From Legionella santicrucis (GTDB lineage: Bacteria > Pseudomonadota > Gammaproteobacteria > Legionellales > Legionellaceae): a stretch of DNA of 54,610 nt. Below, one piece after another: positions 45,334 to 53,189 of this stretch. Under the pieces are notes generated by a model that made no database searches, was not told the origin of the DNA, and saw only the letters and a program-made list of their open reading frames with translations. The stretch covers positions 20,837 through 75,446 of the forward strand of contig NZ_LNYU01000091.1 in assembly GCF_001468135.1 (NCBI RefSeq). Direction: 5' to 3'. The position numbers and the translations under genes are program-made. How positions within the stretch are numbered: position 1 is the stretch's first letter; the number at the start of each line of letters is the position of its first letter.

Positions 45334-46014
45334 ATGATTCATAATGTCCATCATGTTAAGTTATGCCGTAAATCAATTGCCGCACGAAATGACAAACAAG
45401 CTAATTTTCTTGATGCAATTGATCGTTTTGCAGTAACATTTGCAGTTGGTCCTGCAGGCACTGGAAAAACTTACTTAGCTGTTTCTAAAGCGATACAATG
45501 TTTTGAAAAAGGTGAGGTACAACGGTTGATTTTTGTAAGACCTGCAGTAGAGGCAGGTGAAAAATTAGGTTTTCTTCCAGGAGATTTAGTAGAAAAAGTG
45601 CTCCCTTATTTAAGACCTATTTATGACGCCTTATATGAAATGATTGGTTTTAAAGAAACCCAGAAACTAATTCAAACTGATACCATTGAAGTTTTACCCT
45701 TAGCATTCATGCGTGGGCGTACTCTTAACGAATCATTTATTATTCTTGATGAAGCACAAAATACTACTATCATGCAAATGAAAATGTTTTTAACTCGCAT
45801 AGGTTTTGGTTCAAAAGCAGTCATAACCGGAGATATGACACAAGTAGATTTACCCAAAGGTATTGATTCCGGACTTGCTCATGCAGTAGGATTATTCAAA
45901 AAAATACCTGAAATCAGTATTCATACTTTCACAAGCCGTGAGGTTGTCCGACATCCGTTAGTCTCTAAAATTATTGATTGCTATGACCATGTATCATCCG
46001 GAAAAACTAAATGA
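45334..46014 (+). CDS. ybeZ: PhoH-like ATPase, short form
   Basis: 226-residue P-loop ATPase of the PhoH family, linked to RNA metabolism through its partner YbeY. Walker A is TFAVGPAGTGKTYLAVSKA; other motifs are IFVRPAVEAGEKLGFLPGD, AFMRGRTLNESFIILDEAQN (Walker B), TRIGFGSKAVITGDMTQVDL and the C-terminal REVVRHPLVSKIID. E. coli YbeZ is about 350 residues and has an N-terminal KH-like domain of ~100 residues. Here that part is absent: an in-frame stop lies about 40 bp before the ATG. GAGGA lies 13 bases upstream. It overlaps ybeY by 4 bp (ATGA). Confidence 0.92.
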   Translation: MIHNVHHVKLCRKSIAARNDKQANFLDAIDRFAVTFAVGPAGTGKTYLAVSKAIQCFEKGEVQRLIFVRPAVEAGEKLGFLPGDLVEKVLPYLRPIYDALYEMIGFKETQKLIQTDTIEVLPLAFMRGRTLNESFIILDEAQNTTIMQMKMFLTRIGFGSKAVITGDMTQVDLPKGIDSGLAHAVGLFKKIPEISIHTFTSREVVRHPLVSKIIDCYDHVSSGKTK

Positions 46015-46487
46015 ATTATTATATCGATATACAAAATGCAACTGCTGAATCTCTTCCTATCAGTGAAGATCAATTAACTCACTTGGCATTACTGGCTTTA
46101 AGAGATTACAAAAAAGAAGCAGAGCTTACAATTCGGCTGGTTACTTCAGAAGAAATGATCCAGTTAAATCATACCTACAGAAAACAGAATAAAACGACTA
46201 ATGTATTAGCATTCCCCTGTACTTTACCTCCAGAAGTACAATTAGAATACTCCCTTTTAGGGGATGTTATTATTTGCCCGCAAGTATTATCTGACGAATG
46301 TAAGCAACTTAATAAAACTTTAGAATCACATTGGGCTTTAATCGTAATTCATGGAATACTACATTTATTAGGCTATGATCATATTAAGGATGATGATGCA
46401 GCCATTATGCAATCTATTGAAATTAAATTATTAACTGAGCTTGGCTTTGCTAATCCTTATGACGCAGAGGATAATCAACTTGAATAA
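46011..46487 (+). CDS. ybeY: Endoribonuclease YbeY, rRNA maturation factor
   Basis: Zinc-dependent endoribonuclease for 16S rRNA 3'-end maturation and ribosome quality control. 158 residues. Conserved RLVTSEEMIQLNHTYRK and NKTTNVLAFPC are followed by LLGDVIICPQVL and the zinc site IVIHGILHLLGYDH (HGxLHLxGYDH). It starts inside the end of phoH (ATGA overlap). Its last codons overlap the likely start of ybeX, so the three genes form a tight operon, as in E. coli ybeZYX. Confidence 0.95.
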   Translation: MNYYIDIQNATAESLPISEDQLTHLALLALRDYKKEAELTIRLVTSEEMIQLNHTYRKQNKTTNVLAFPCTLPPEVQLEYSLLGDVIICPQVLSDECKQLNKTLESHWALIVIHGILHLLGYDHIKDDDAAIMQSIEIKLLTELGFANPYDAEDNQLE

Positions 46488-47310
46488 AGAGGAAGACAGT
46501 AGTTCGTGGTTTTCTCGGTTTAAACAGTTTTTACAGGGCGAACCACAGAATCAAGAAGAACTCGTTAGTTTATTAAGAGATGCACATATTCGTTCTCTTA
46601 TTAGTTCTGAAACATTGGCAATGATAGAAGGCGCTATTTCATTCTCCAAAATGCGAGTACGAGATATTATGCTGCCAAAAAATCAGATGGTTTGCATAAA
46701 GCAAGATGATCCGTTTCAAGATATTATAAAAACTGTGACACAAACGGGTCACTCAAGATTTCCTGTCCTTGATGAAAACTCTGATGAAATTATCGGAATA
46801 TTGCACGCCAAGGATCTATTACCCTATCAATCATCTGAACTGGACTCTTTTAATTTGCTTGATATTTGTCGCCAAGCCACTTTTGTTCCTGAAAGCAGGC
46901 GATTAGACAGCCTTCTCAGTGAATTTCGCCGTAATAAAAATCATATGGCTATAGTAGTCGATGAGTATGGAGAAGTTTCAGGCTTTGTGACAATTGAAGA
47001 CATTATTGAACAAATAATTGGTGATATTGAGGATGAGTTTGATATTGATGAAGATGCCTATCTTAAAGTACATGAAGACAATCATTACATTGTCAAAGCA
47101 CACATGCCTATTGAGGAATTTAATGAGCAACTTAATGCGCACTTTAGCGATGAATTTTATGATACTATCGGTGGGATAGTAATGAATAGTTTGGGCCATT
47201 TGCCTACACGAGGTGAAACAATTACTATTGATTCTTTTGAATTTAAAATTATTAATGCAGATTCCAGACGTATTAAATTGATGGAATGTATTGATAAACG
47301 CAAGGCATAA
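46480..47310 (+). CDS. ybeX: YbeX/CorC-like CBS-domain protein
   Basis: About 276 residues. Two CBS domains (RVRDIMLPKNQMVCIKQDD to IGILHAKDLLPYQ, then FRRNKNHMAIVVDEYGEVSG with FVTIEDIIEQIIGDIEDEFD) are followed by a CorC_HlyC domain ending in INADSRRIKLMECID. Relatives act in magnesium/cobalt efflux or ribosome assembly. The open frame reaches 46441. The TTG at 46480 is preferred because AGAGG lies nine bases before it; the ATG at 46459 has no site and is the alternative. E. coli has lnt next; here cpxR follows at once (TAATG overlap). Confidence 0.9.
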   Translation: MNKEEDSSSWFSRFKQFLQGEPQNQEELVSLLRDAHIRSLISSETLAMIEGAISFSKMRVRDIMLPKNQMVCIKQDDPFQDIIKTVTQTGHSRFPVLDENSDEIIGILHAKDLLPYQSSELDSFNLLDICRQATFVPESRRLDSLLSEFRRNKNHMAIVVDEYGEVSGFVTIEDIIEQIIGDIEDEFDIDEDAYLKVHEDNHYIVKAHMPIEEFNEQLNAHFSDEFYDTIGGIVMNSLGHLPTRGETITIDSFEFKIINADSRRIKLMECIDKRKA

Positions 47311-47996
47311 TGAATATGAATGGTAATATTCTCATAATAGACGATGATACAGAGCTAACCGATTTATTGTCCCAGTATCTTGAACCAGAAGGCTATCATG
47401 CTGTTTGTGTTCATGATGGTGAAAATGGTGTAAAAAAAGCCTTAAATCAACCTTTCGATGCAGTTATTCTCGACGTTATGCTCCCGAAGTTAAATGGTTT
47501 TGAAGTATTAAAATCCATTCGGGAACATTTAGAAACTCCTGTCTTAATGTTAACGGCCCGGGGGGACGATATTGATCGGATTGTTGGCCTCGAAATTGGT
47601 GCAGATGATTACTTGCCCAAACCTTGTAATCCACGAGAGCTAGTGGCTCGCCTAAGAGCCATTTTAAGACGTACACAAAAAATTCCAACCTCAAAACCCA
47701 TTATCGAACAACATAATATAATTGTTGACTGTTCCAAACGCCATGTGACTATGGCAGGCCATTATCTTGAGCTCACTAATGCCGAATTTAATATTCTGGA
47801 AATGTTGATCAAATCACCAGGCCAAGCTTTTTCAAAGGAAGAGCTGACTGAATATGCACTCGGAAGAAAATATACTGCATATGATCGGAGTATCGATGTC
47901 CACATTAGTAACTTAAGAAATAAATTAGGTGATAATCCTCAAGGTGAGCCCATAGTTAAAACAGTACGTGGATTTGGATATATGTTTAATGCGTAG
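47310..47996 (+). CDS. cpxR: CpxR-like OmpR-family response regulator
   Basis: DNA-binding response regulator, 228 residues. The receiver domain has the acidic pair in ILIIDDDTELTDLLSQYL, the phospho-aspartate in VILDVMLPKLNGFEVL, threonine in MLTARGDDIDRIVGLEIG, and lysine in DDYLPKPCNPRELVARL. A winged-helix OmpR-type domain follows (LELTNAEFNILEMLIKSPG, DRSIDVHISNLRNKLGD, VRGFGYMF). The GADDYLPKP and RAILRR stretches match CpxR more than OmpR or PhoB. In L. pneumophila CpxR directly controls several icm/dot and effector genes (established). It starts on the last base of the ybeX stop and overlaps the sensor gene. Confidence 0.88.
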   Translation: MNMNGNILIIDDDTELTDLLSQYLEPEGYHAVCVHDGENGVKKALNQPFDAVILDVMLPKLNGFEVLKSIREHLETPVLMLTARGDDIDRIVGLEIGADDYLPKPCNPRELVARLRAILRRTQKIPTSKPIIEQHNIIVDCSKRHVTMAGHYLELTNAEFNILEMLIKSPGQAFSKEELTEYALGRKYTAYDRSIDVHISNLRNKLGDNPQGEPIVKTVRGFGYMFNA

Positions 47997-49359
47997 TTTA
48001 TATTGGAAGATTTTTATTTCATTTTGGCTAGCGACTATCCTTATCATTTTTACCACAGCTTGGATTATTAGTCATATCGTACATAAATCATCATTACCCG
48101 CCCAAGAACAATTGTTTATGGATAGTTATGCCAATGCAGCGGTTGCAACTTATGAATCAGGCCAGCAATCTGCTCTATTAAAATGGCTTAATAAAATTGG
48201 TATTTCCCGCCACATGTCTATTTATTTGCTCACCAGTACTGGTGAAATCATTGGAACTCATGTGGCTCCAGAAAATGTTAAAAAGGTTGCAGAAAATTTA
48301 CTTCAAGATCAATTAAGTGAGGGTATTTTAAAATCAGGTAAACTTATTGTAAGCCATGAAATTTTATCAACATCTGGAAAATTTTACCGACTTGCAGCAG
48401 TCAGTGAAAAACCTATTTATCATTTTGTTGGTGTTCCCTGGGCTGGACTCACCATTCGTCTTATTTTAGCAATATTTATTAGTGGTCTTATTTGTTATTT
48501 ATTATCACGTTACTTAACACAACCACTGCGCTCACTAGGCATGGCGGCTAAATCAATAGCAAAAGGTAAGCTAAATACTCGTGTTGGACATTTAAAAGGG
48601 CATAATAAAGATGAAATTGCTCAGCTTAGTGCGGAATTTGATCGTATGGCTGAGCAAGTAGAAACATTAGTTAAATCGAAAGAAAGATTATTACAAGACA
48701 TTTCCCATGAATTACGCTCACCCCTTGCGCGATTACAAATTGCGATTGAGCTTGGACGCAAAAAAACAAACCATTTGGCTGATGGCGAATTTAATCGTAT
48801 GGAACTTGAGTGCTCGAGATTAAATGCCTTAATTACTGAAATATTAGATTTTGCTCGCCTGAAAAGATCAACAACCGATCTTGATTTTAATAAAGTGGAA
48901 CTTTCTACTCTTTTATTGAATATAATAAATGATGCAAATTTTGAATTTGGCAACGAGTTACCTCGTGTCAAAGCAGGAATTATTGAATCATGTCACATAC
49001 TTATTGATGAACGTTTAATTCATAGAGCAATAGAAAATGTAGTTCGTAATGCCCTACATTACTCTCCCACAACTGAACAAGTTACTGTTTCCTTAAAGCA
49101 TAATGAAACACAAGAGTATATATACATTGATATTAGTGATAAAGGACCTGGAGTCCCAGAAGATCAACTTAATCGAATATTTAATCCATTTTATCGGGTA
49201 GATACTTCAAGAACCAAAAAAACAGGTGGCTACGGTTTAGGATTAGCTATAGCTGCTCGTGCAATTCAACTCCATCACGGTGAAATTATAGCCTCAAATA
49301 ATCCCGACGGCGGTTTATTAGTACGGATTATACTTGGTTCTTGTAATCAAGAAAGCTAA
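47989..49359 (+). CDS. cpxA: CpxA-like sensor histidine kinase
   Basis: Inner-membrane envelope-stress kinase partner of the preceding regulator, 456 residues. One transmembrane helix (FISFWLATILIIFTTAWI), a periplasmic sensor of ~130 residues, a second helix (LTIRLILAIFISGLICYLL), a HAMP domain, then HisKA with the phospho-histidine in LLQDISHELRSPLARL and an HATPase domain (NVVRNALHYSP, DKGPGVPEDQ, GGYGLGLAIAARA). The frame opens at 47968, but the ATG at 47989 begins the natural MRSLYWKIF start and overlaps the cpxR stop by 8 bp. No CpxP-like gene is seen. Confidence 0.88.
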   Translation: MRSLYWKIFISFWLATILIIFTTAWIISHIVHKSSLPAQEQLFMDSYANAAVATYESGQQSALLKWLNKIGISRHMSIYLLTSTGEIIGTHVAPENVKKVAENLLQDQLSEGILKSGKLIVSHEILSTSGKFYRLAAVSEKPIYHFVGVPWAGLTIRLILAIFISGLICYLLSRYLTQPLRSLGMAAKSIAKGKLNTRVGHLKGHNKDEIAQLSAEFDRMAEQVETLVKSKERLLQDISHELRSPLARLQIAIELGRKKTNHLADGEFNRMELECSRLNALITEILDFARLKRSTTDLDFNKVELSTLLLNIINDANFEFGNELPRVKAGIIESCHILIDERLIHRAIENVVRNALHYSPTTEQVTVSLKHNETQEYIYIDISDKGPGVPEDQLNRIFNPFYRVDTSRTKKTGGYGLGLAIAARAIQLHHGEIIASNNPDGGLLVRIILGSCNQES

Positions 49360-49396
49360 TTATAAGATAAAGCAGGAACACTGCGGCTAACTCTGC

Positions 49397-49420
49397 ATTT
49401 TTTCTTAGAAAAAATAAAAA
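49397..49420 (+). terminator. Weak AT-rich hairpin after cpxA
   Basis: An 8-bp inverted repeat ATTTTTTC (49397-49404) / GAAAAAAT (49408-49415) with a three-base loop lies 37 bp after the cpxA stop. The stem has only one GC pair and no clean T-run follows on the plus strand, so its strength as a terminator is doubtful. Confidence 0.3.
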
Positions 49421-49503
49421 ATCACCTCAAGAATTAAACTGTTTTTTTCTGTCTAATTAAGTTACAATGTGACAGCTTAAAGAAATACTGGAACTTCTGT
49501 ATT

Positions 49504-50316
49504 ATGACTGTAGCTCAGAAATTAGAAAAAACAAGCGGTATATTTTTTTTCTTAGGTTTTCTGCTTTCAAAACTTCAATATCTTCCTTTTCCATTAGTAT
49601 CAGCTATTTTTAGGTTTCTTTCGTTAGGTATCTATTCTCTAGCTTATAGCTCTTGGTCCATTGCGTGTCTTCTTCATCCAGATCACAAAGAGCATCACCA
49701 TAAATGGTATGGTTTTGCACAGATTAAAGAGCAATTCCTTTTTTCATCATTTATAGGATTAATAGCTACTGTACTGAGTACAGCTGCTGTTTTTGTACCT
49801 GTTCTGTTTCCACCAGCAGCTTGGCTTTTTCTTATTGGTAATGTGCTTTGGGCTATTGGTGAATACCATAAATTAAAAAATCCACCACAAAATAATCAAG
49901 ATATTTCTTATACCCAACAAAAAAATTATTTATATTATGCAATAACATCATGTGCAATAAGTTTAGTCGCAGCAATTTCAGCTACCCTCATTGTTGTCTT
50001 TCCTCCTTTAGCGATACCAATTACTATTTTTTCACTTCTTCTCTATACAGGTTTAGGAGCACTAGCATTTGAATATTGGTTACACAGTAAAAGTGCAGAA
50101 AATCCGCAATCCATTAAGGGTAGTTATAAGCAAATGAACGATTCATTAGGCCCAACCACTTCTCTTGAGCAATCTAATTCTCTAGAGCCTAGATTTACTA
50201 AGAGTATTTTTAATAAGCCCGAAGATAAAATATCTGAAATCGAACTAATCACCATCAATAGTCATGAAAAAAGTGGAAATGAGTATGATTTGCAAATCCA
50301 TACTTCTTCTTTATAA
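49504..50316 (+). CDS. Membrane protein of unknown function with hydrophilic C-terminal tail
   Basis: 270 residues. About five hydrophobic helices in two blocks (GIFFFLGFLLSKL, FSSFIGLIATVLSTAAVFV with VLFPPAAWLFLIGNVLWAIG, and AITSCAISLVAAISATLIVV with IPITIFSLLLYTGLGALAF). A histidine-rich loop (HPDHKEHHHKWYG) lies between. The last ~75 residues are polar, serine- and glutamate-rich (KPEDKISEIELITINSHEKS). I do not recognise the family. The tail composition resembles Dot/Icm secretion signals, and a membrane protein with a cytosolic tail fits known effectors that insert in host membranes, but this is inference. It follows cpxA by 144 bp and precedes cdd. Confidence 0.65.
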   Translation: MTVAQKLEKTSGIFFFLGFLLSKLQYLPFPLVSAIFRFLSLGIYSLAYSSWSIACLLHPDHKEHHHKWYGFAQIKEQFLFSSFIGLIATVLSTAAVFVPVLFPPAAWLFLIGNVLWAIGEYHKLKNPPQNNQDISYTQQKNYLYYAITSCAISLVAAISATLIVVFPPLAIPITIFSLLLYTGLGALAFEYWLHSKSAENPQSIKGSYKQMNDSLGPTTSLEQSNSLEPRFTKSIFNKPEDKISEIELITINSHEKSGNEYDLQIHTSSL

Positions 50317-50348
50317 TAAAAAAATCTTAAGATTTGATCGAGATTTAT

Positions 50349-50744
50349 ATGGATCCTACAATTACGAAAATGATTTCTAATGCTTATAAAGCACTTACTC
50401 ATTCTTACTCGCCCTACTCCAAATTTAGTGTCGCTAGTTGTATTTGTACTGATAAAGATACTTTATATACAGGTGTCAATGTCGAAAATAGCTCTTATGG
50501 ATTATCAACATGTGCTGAGGCTTCGGCTATTTCTGCCATGATCTCTGCGGGAGAAAAAAATATTAAAAGTATCGTTGTTCTTGCTGGGACCAATTTATTG
50601 TGTCCTCCATGCGGTGCATGCAGACAAAGAATTTATGAATTTTCCACCACAGACACCATCGTTCATCTTTGCAGTAAAGATTCAATATTACGTAGCATAA
50701 AAATGAGCGAACTTCTGCCCCTTGCTTTTGATTTTAACCCTTAA
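50349..50744 (+). CDS. cdd: Cytidine deaminase, small tetrameric type
   Basis: Zinc enzyme that converts cytidine and deoxycytidine to uridine and deoxyuridine. 131 residues from the ATG at 50349; the TTG at 50334 is unlikely. Landmarks are YSPYSKFSVASCICTDKD, TGVNVENSSYGLSTCAEASA and CPPCGACRQRIYEF, giving the three zinc cysteines and the catalytic glutamate of CAE. The usual arginine of the CAER motif is alanine here. First of a salvage set with a purine nucleoside phosphorylase and deoC, which together turn nucleosides into bases and sugar phosphates. Confidence 0.92.
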   Translation: MDPTITKMISNAYKALTHSYSPYSKFSVASCICTDKDTLYTGVNVENSSYGLSTCAEASAISAMISAGEKNIKSIVVLAGTNLLCPPCGACRQRIYEFSTTDTIVHLCSKDSILRSIKMSELLPLAFDFNP

Positions 50745-50761
50745 TTAATAGGAATATTTGT

Positions 50762-51601
50762 ATGATAAATACTGCCACAAAGCAGAATTATGCTCTTTTA
50801 GCAGCAAACTATATAAAAAATTTATACCCTTCATTTAAACCAACCGTGGCTATAGTGTTAGGATCAGGATTAGGAAAATTTGCTGATGAATTGCAAGATA
50901 CAGTACGCATCAGTTATGAGGATCTTCCTGGTTTTCCCAAAATAACGGTACAAGGGCATGGTGGTAATTTAATTCTTGGCTACTGGAATGGTGTAGGTGT
51001 TATTTGTTTGCAAGGAAGAGCACATACCTATGAAGGCTTAGAAAATTATGAAACAGTAAAAACCTATGTCCGCACTATGAAGCTCTTAGGGTGTACTCAT
51101 TTTATTGCAACTAATGCTTCTGGCTCACTCAGAGAGGATGTTGGTCCAGGTGAATTAATGCTTATTTCAGACCATATTAATTTACAACCAAGTAATCCTC
51201 TTATTGGTCCTAATGATGATGAGTTTGGCCCAAGATTCTACCCTTTAGATAATGCCTACGATCAAACTATGCGCTCGAAGTTGCTAGCCATTGCCGCAGA
51301 AAACTCAATCAAACTGACTGAGGGCGTTTATATTTCCGTCTTAGGGCCACACTATGAAACTGCAGCAGAAATTAGAGCATTTAAAATTTGGGGAGCTGAT
51401 GCTGTAGGAATGTCTACTGTCCCAGAAGTATTAGTTGCGAACCATTGTGGAATGCATGTTGCAGTAATTGCGATGATTACAAACTATGCTACAGGTCTAT
51501 CCAAAACAGCGCATAGTCATGAGTCAGTTGTTGCAATGGCAGAAAGTGCTGCAGCGAAGCTTAATTTTATTATAAAACAGTATATTGCAGGTTTAAAGTG
51601 A
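50762..51601 (+). CDS. punA: Purine-nucleoside phosphorylase, trimeric type
   Basis: Phosphorolyses inosine and guanosine (and deoxy forms) to base plus ribose-1-phosphate. 279 residues, the size of trimeric PNPs. Motifs: AIVLGSGLGKFADEL (phosphate loop), QGHGGNLILG, LQGRAHTYEGLENYETV, LGPHYETAAEIRAFKI, GADAVGMSTVPEVLVANHCG, and TNYATGLS with the asparagine that prefers 6-oxopurines. It is more like PunA/XapA than hexameric DeoD. It overlaps deoC by 4 bp (GTGA), so the two are coupled. Confidence 0.92.
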   Translation: MINTATKQNYALLAANYIKNLYPSFKPTVAIVLGSGLGKFADELQDTVRISYEDLPGFPKITVQGHGGNLILGYWNGVGVICLQGRAHTYEGLENYETVKTYVRTMKLLGCTHFIATNASGSLREDVGPGELMLISDHINLQPSNPLIGPNDDEFGPRFYPLDNAYDQTMRSKLLAIAAENSIKLTEGVYISVLGPHYETAAEIRAFKIWGADAVGMSTVPEVLVANHCGMHVAVIAMITNYATGLSKTAHSHESVVAMAESAAAKLNFIIKQYIAGLK

Positions 51602-52362
51602 CGGTAGAAAATCATTTAAATGAGGTCATGGAAAAACTACTTGACCACTTTCCGAGGCAATTCATTACGGTTGAGCAACTGATTCATTCTATAGACCTTA
51701 CTCTACTTGATGAGCATGCGACTACTGAAGCATTATCTCAATTAAAGCAGGATGCCCAACAGAATCAGGTTGCAGCCCTCTGCATTTATATGCAACATTT
51801 ACCTGAAATTATGCCGCAAGACAGCATTAACACAGCAACAGTAATTAATTTTCCGCAAGGAATAGAAGCACTTGATGTTTCACTGGCATCAGTAGAAAAA
51901 GCGGCTCTCTTAGGGGCCACTGAAATTGACTATGTTCTTCCCTACTCCATGTATCTTGGAGGCCAAACACAAAAGGCACTTCATCAGTGCCTTACAATTG
52001 CTCAATTATGCAAACAACATAAACTTGTTTTAAAAATAATTTTAGAAAGTGGCGCATTTCCTAACCTTCAAGCCATTTATACGATTAGCAGAGAGTTAAT
52101 TGAGCTAGAATGCGATTTCATTAAAACATCTACGGGAAAAATCGCTCAAGGGGCTTCTTTATCTGCAGCACTAGCCATTTTAAGTGCAATTAAAGATACA
52201 AACACATCTTGTGGTATTAAGATCTCCGGGGGCATAAAAAAACCTCAACAAGCCTTTTATTATGCGGTACTTGCAGAGTTAATGATTGACAAACCAATTA
52301 ATAAAAATTGGTTTCGTATTGGAGCTAGTAGTTTGTTAGGTGAACTGTTAAAAACTAATTAA
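51598..52362 (+). CDS. deoC: Deoxyribose-phosphate aldolase
   Basis: Splits 2-deoxyribose-5-phosphate into acetaldehyde and glyceraldehyde-3-phosphate. 254 residues, E. coli-like length. IDLTLLDEHATTEALSQL is the N-terminal signature; TVINFPQG, ATEIDYVLPYSMYLGG, FIKTSTGKIAQGASL with the Schiff-base lysine, and CGIKISGGIKKPQQAFYY with the second lysine follow. It starts at GTG overlapping the phosphorylase stop. With cdd and punA it channels deoxynucleosides to glycolysis. deoA and deoB are not in the window. Confidence 0.95.
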   Translation: MTVENHLNEVMEKLLDHFPRQFITVEQLIHSIDLTLLDEHATTEALSQLKQDAQQNQVAALCIYMQHLPEIMPQDSINTATVINFPQGIEALDVSLASVEKAALLGATEIDYVLPYSMYLGGQTQKALHQCLTIAQLCKQHKLVLKIILESGAFPNLQAIYTISRELIELECDFIKTSTGKIAQGASLSAALAILSAIKDTNTSCGIKISGGIKKPQQAFYYAVLAELMIDKPINKNWFRIGASSLLGELLKTN

Positions 52363-52495
52363 ATCTCAGTTATACTTCCTACGTTCGAAACATAATTAAC
52401 AGTCGTGACTATTGATAACTGATCAGGATAGGGTCATTAAGTTAGATAAGGAATATAAAGTTATTCTAGTTCACTTTTCAACTGGAGTTTAATCT

Positions 52496-52885
52496 ATGCA
52501 AAGAAAAAAATTATTTTCTAAATCAGTTCTCGTTATGCTTTTTGGTCTCATTTTATCAAGTTGTAATAACACTCTGCCTCCTGGCGAATACGATACAAAT
52601 GAAGTCGGCAAAGTAAAAAAAGTCATTCCAGGGACCATTATTTCTAAACGCCCTGTCCATTTACGGAATATGGCTAATATGAATAACAATAATACAAACA
52701 ATAATCTTGTTGATAGCGGCTATAGTCAAACGCGTGGCGTTGAGTATGTTATTAAGTTAAACTCCGGAGGAATCATCTCTGTAGTGCAATCAGAAGATCT
52801 AAAGCTCAAAAATAAACAAAAAATTCTAGTCATTTATGGTAAACATACTCGTGTTGTTGCCGATAATGGTAGTGAGATTTTTTAA
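52496..52885 (+). CDS. Small outer-membrane-type lipoprotein, SlyB-related
   Basis: 129-residue predicted lipoprotein. Signal MQRKKLFSKSVLVMLFGLIL ends in the lipobox LSSC. The mature part has an EVGKVKKVIPGTIISKRPVH segment as in SlyB/Pcp lipoproteins, an asparagine-rich insert (NMNNNNTNNN) where those have a glycine-zipper membrane segment, and the C-terminal GVEYVIKLNSGGIISVVQSE. So it looks like a SlyB-like protein without the zipper. It stands alone before the IS element, with its own upstream region (52363-52495). Confidence 0.7.
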   Translation: MQRKKLFSKSVLVMLFGLILSSCNNTLPPGEYDTNEVGKVKKVIPGTIISKRPVHLRNMANMNNNNTNNNLVDSGYSQTRGVEYVIKLNSGGIISVVQSEDLKLKNKQKILVIYGKHTRVVADNGSEIF

Positions 52886-53017
52886 ATTTCCAGGAGCATT
52901 TCTCCACTTATAGTCTTTCGTGTATACTGCGATTTAAACAGGTGTACACGAAAACTAAAAAAATTGCTTTAACCAATACTCTTAAAAATATCTATAGAGT
53001 TTTTCACTATCCTTTAG

Positions 53018-53029
53018 GTAATAGGTCAC
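53018..53029 (+). repeat. IS66 left terminal inverted repeat
   Basis: GTAATAGGTCAC, exact reverse complement of the last 12 bases of the window (54599-54610). Confidence 0.88.
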
Positions 53030-53030
53030 C

Positions 53031-53059
53031 CCTAATAAACTTTAAAGAAGTTTATTAGG
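53031..53059 (+). repeat. 12-bp hairpin next to the IS left end
   Basis: CCTAATAAACTT (53031-53042), loop TAAAG, AAGTTTATTAGG (53048-53059): a perfect 12-bp stem directly after the terminal repeat. It could block outside transcripts from entering the transposase gene or form part of the transposase binding site. Confidence 0.75.
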
Positions 53060-53189
53060 AGAACTGATCCTCTTTATATTCTAACCAAAGCTACCGCCAA
53101 AAGATCAAATAAGATTGAGAAATATCTTATAGATTTCTGTTTTAAAAAACATAAAATAGTGGATTATTCAGCTACTTAAATATTCTCTA

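Larger units (their letters stand above)
52886..53189. other. Gap spanning the IS66 left end
   Basis: The first 132 bases, up to the left inverted repeat at 53018, are AT-rich and hold no gene. The rest is the 5' leader of the insertion sequence: the terminal repeat, a strong hairpin (53031-53059, listed separately) and a 130-bp stretch before the transposase ATG. TTTAG directly before GTAATAGGTCAC may be part of a target-site duplication, but its partner lies beyond the window. Confidence 0.6.
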
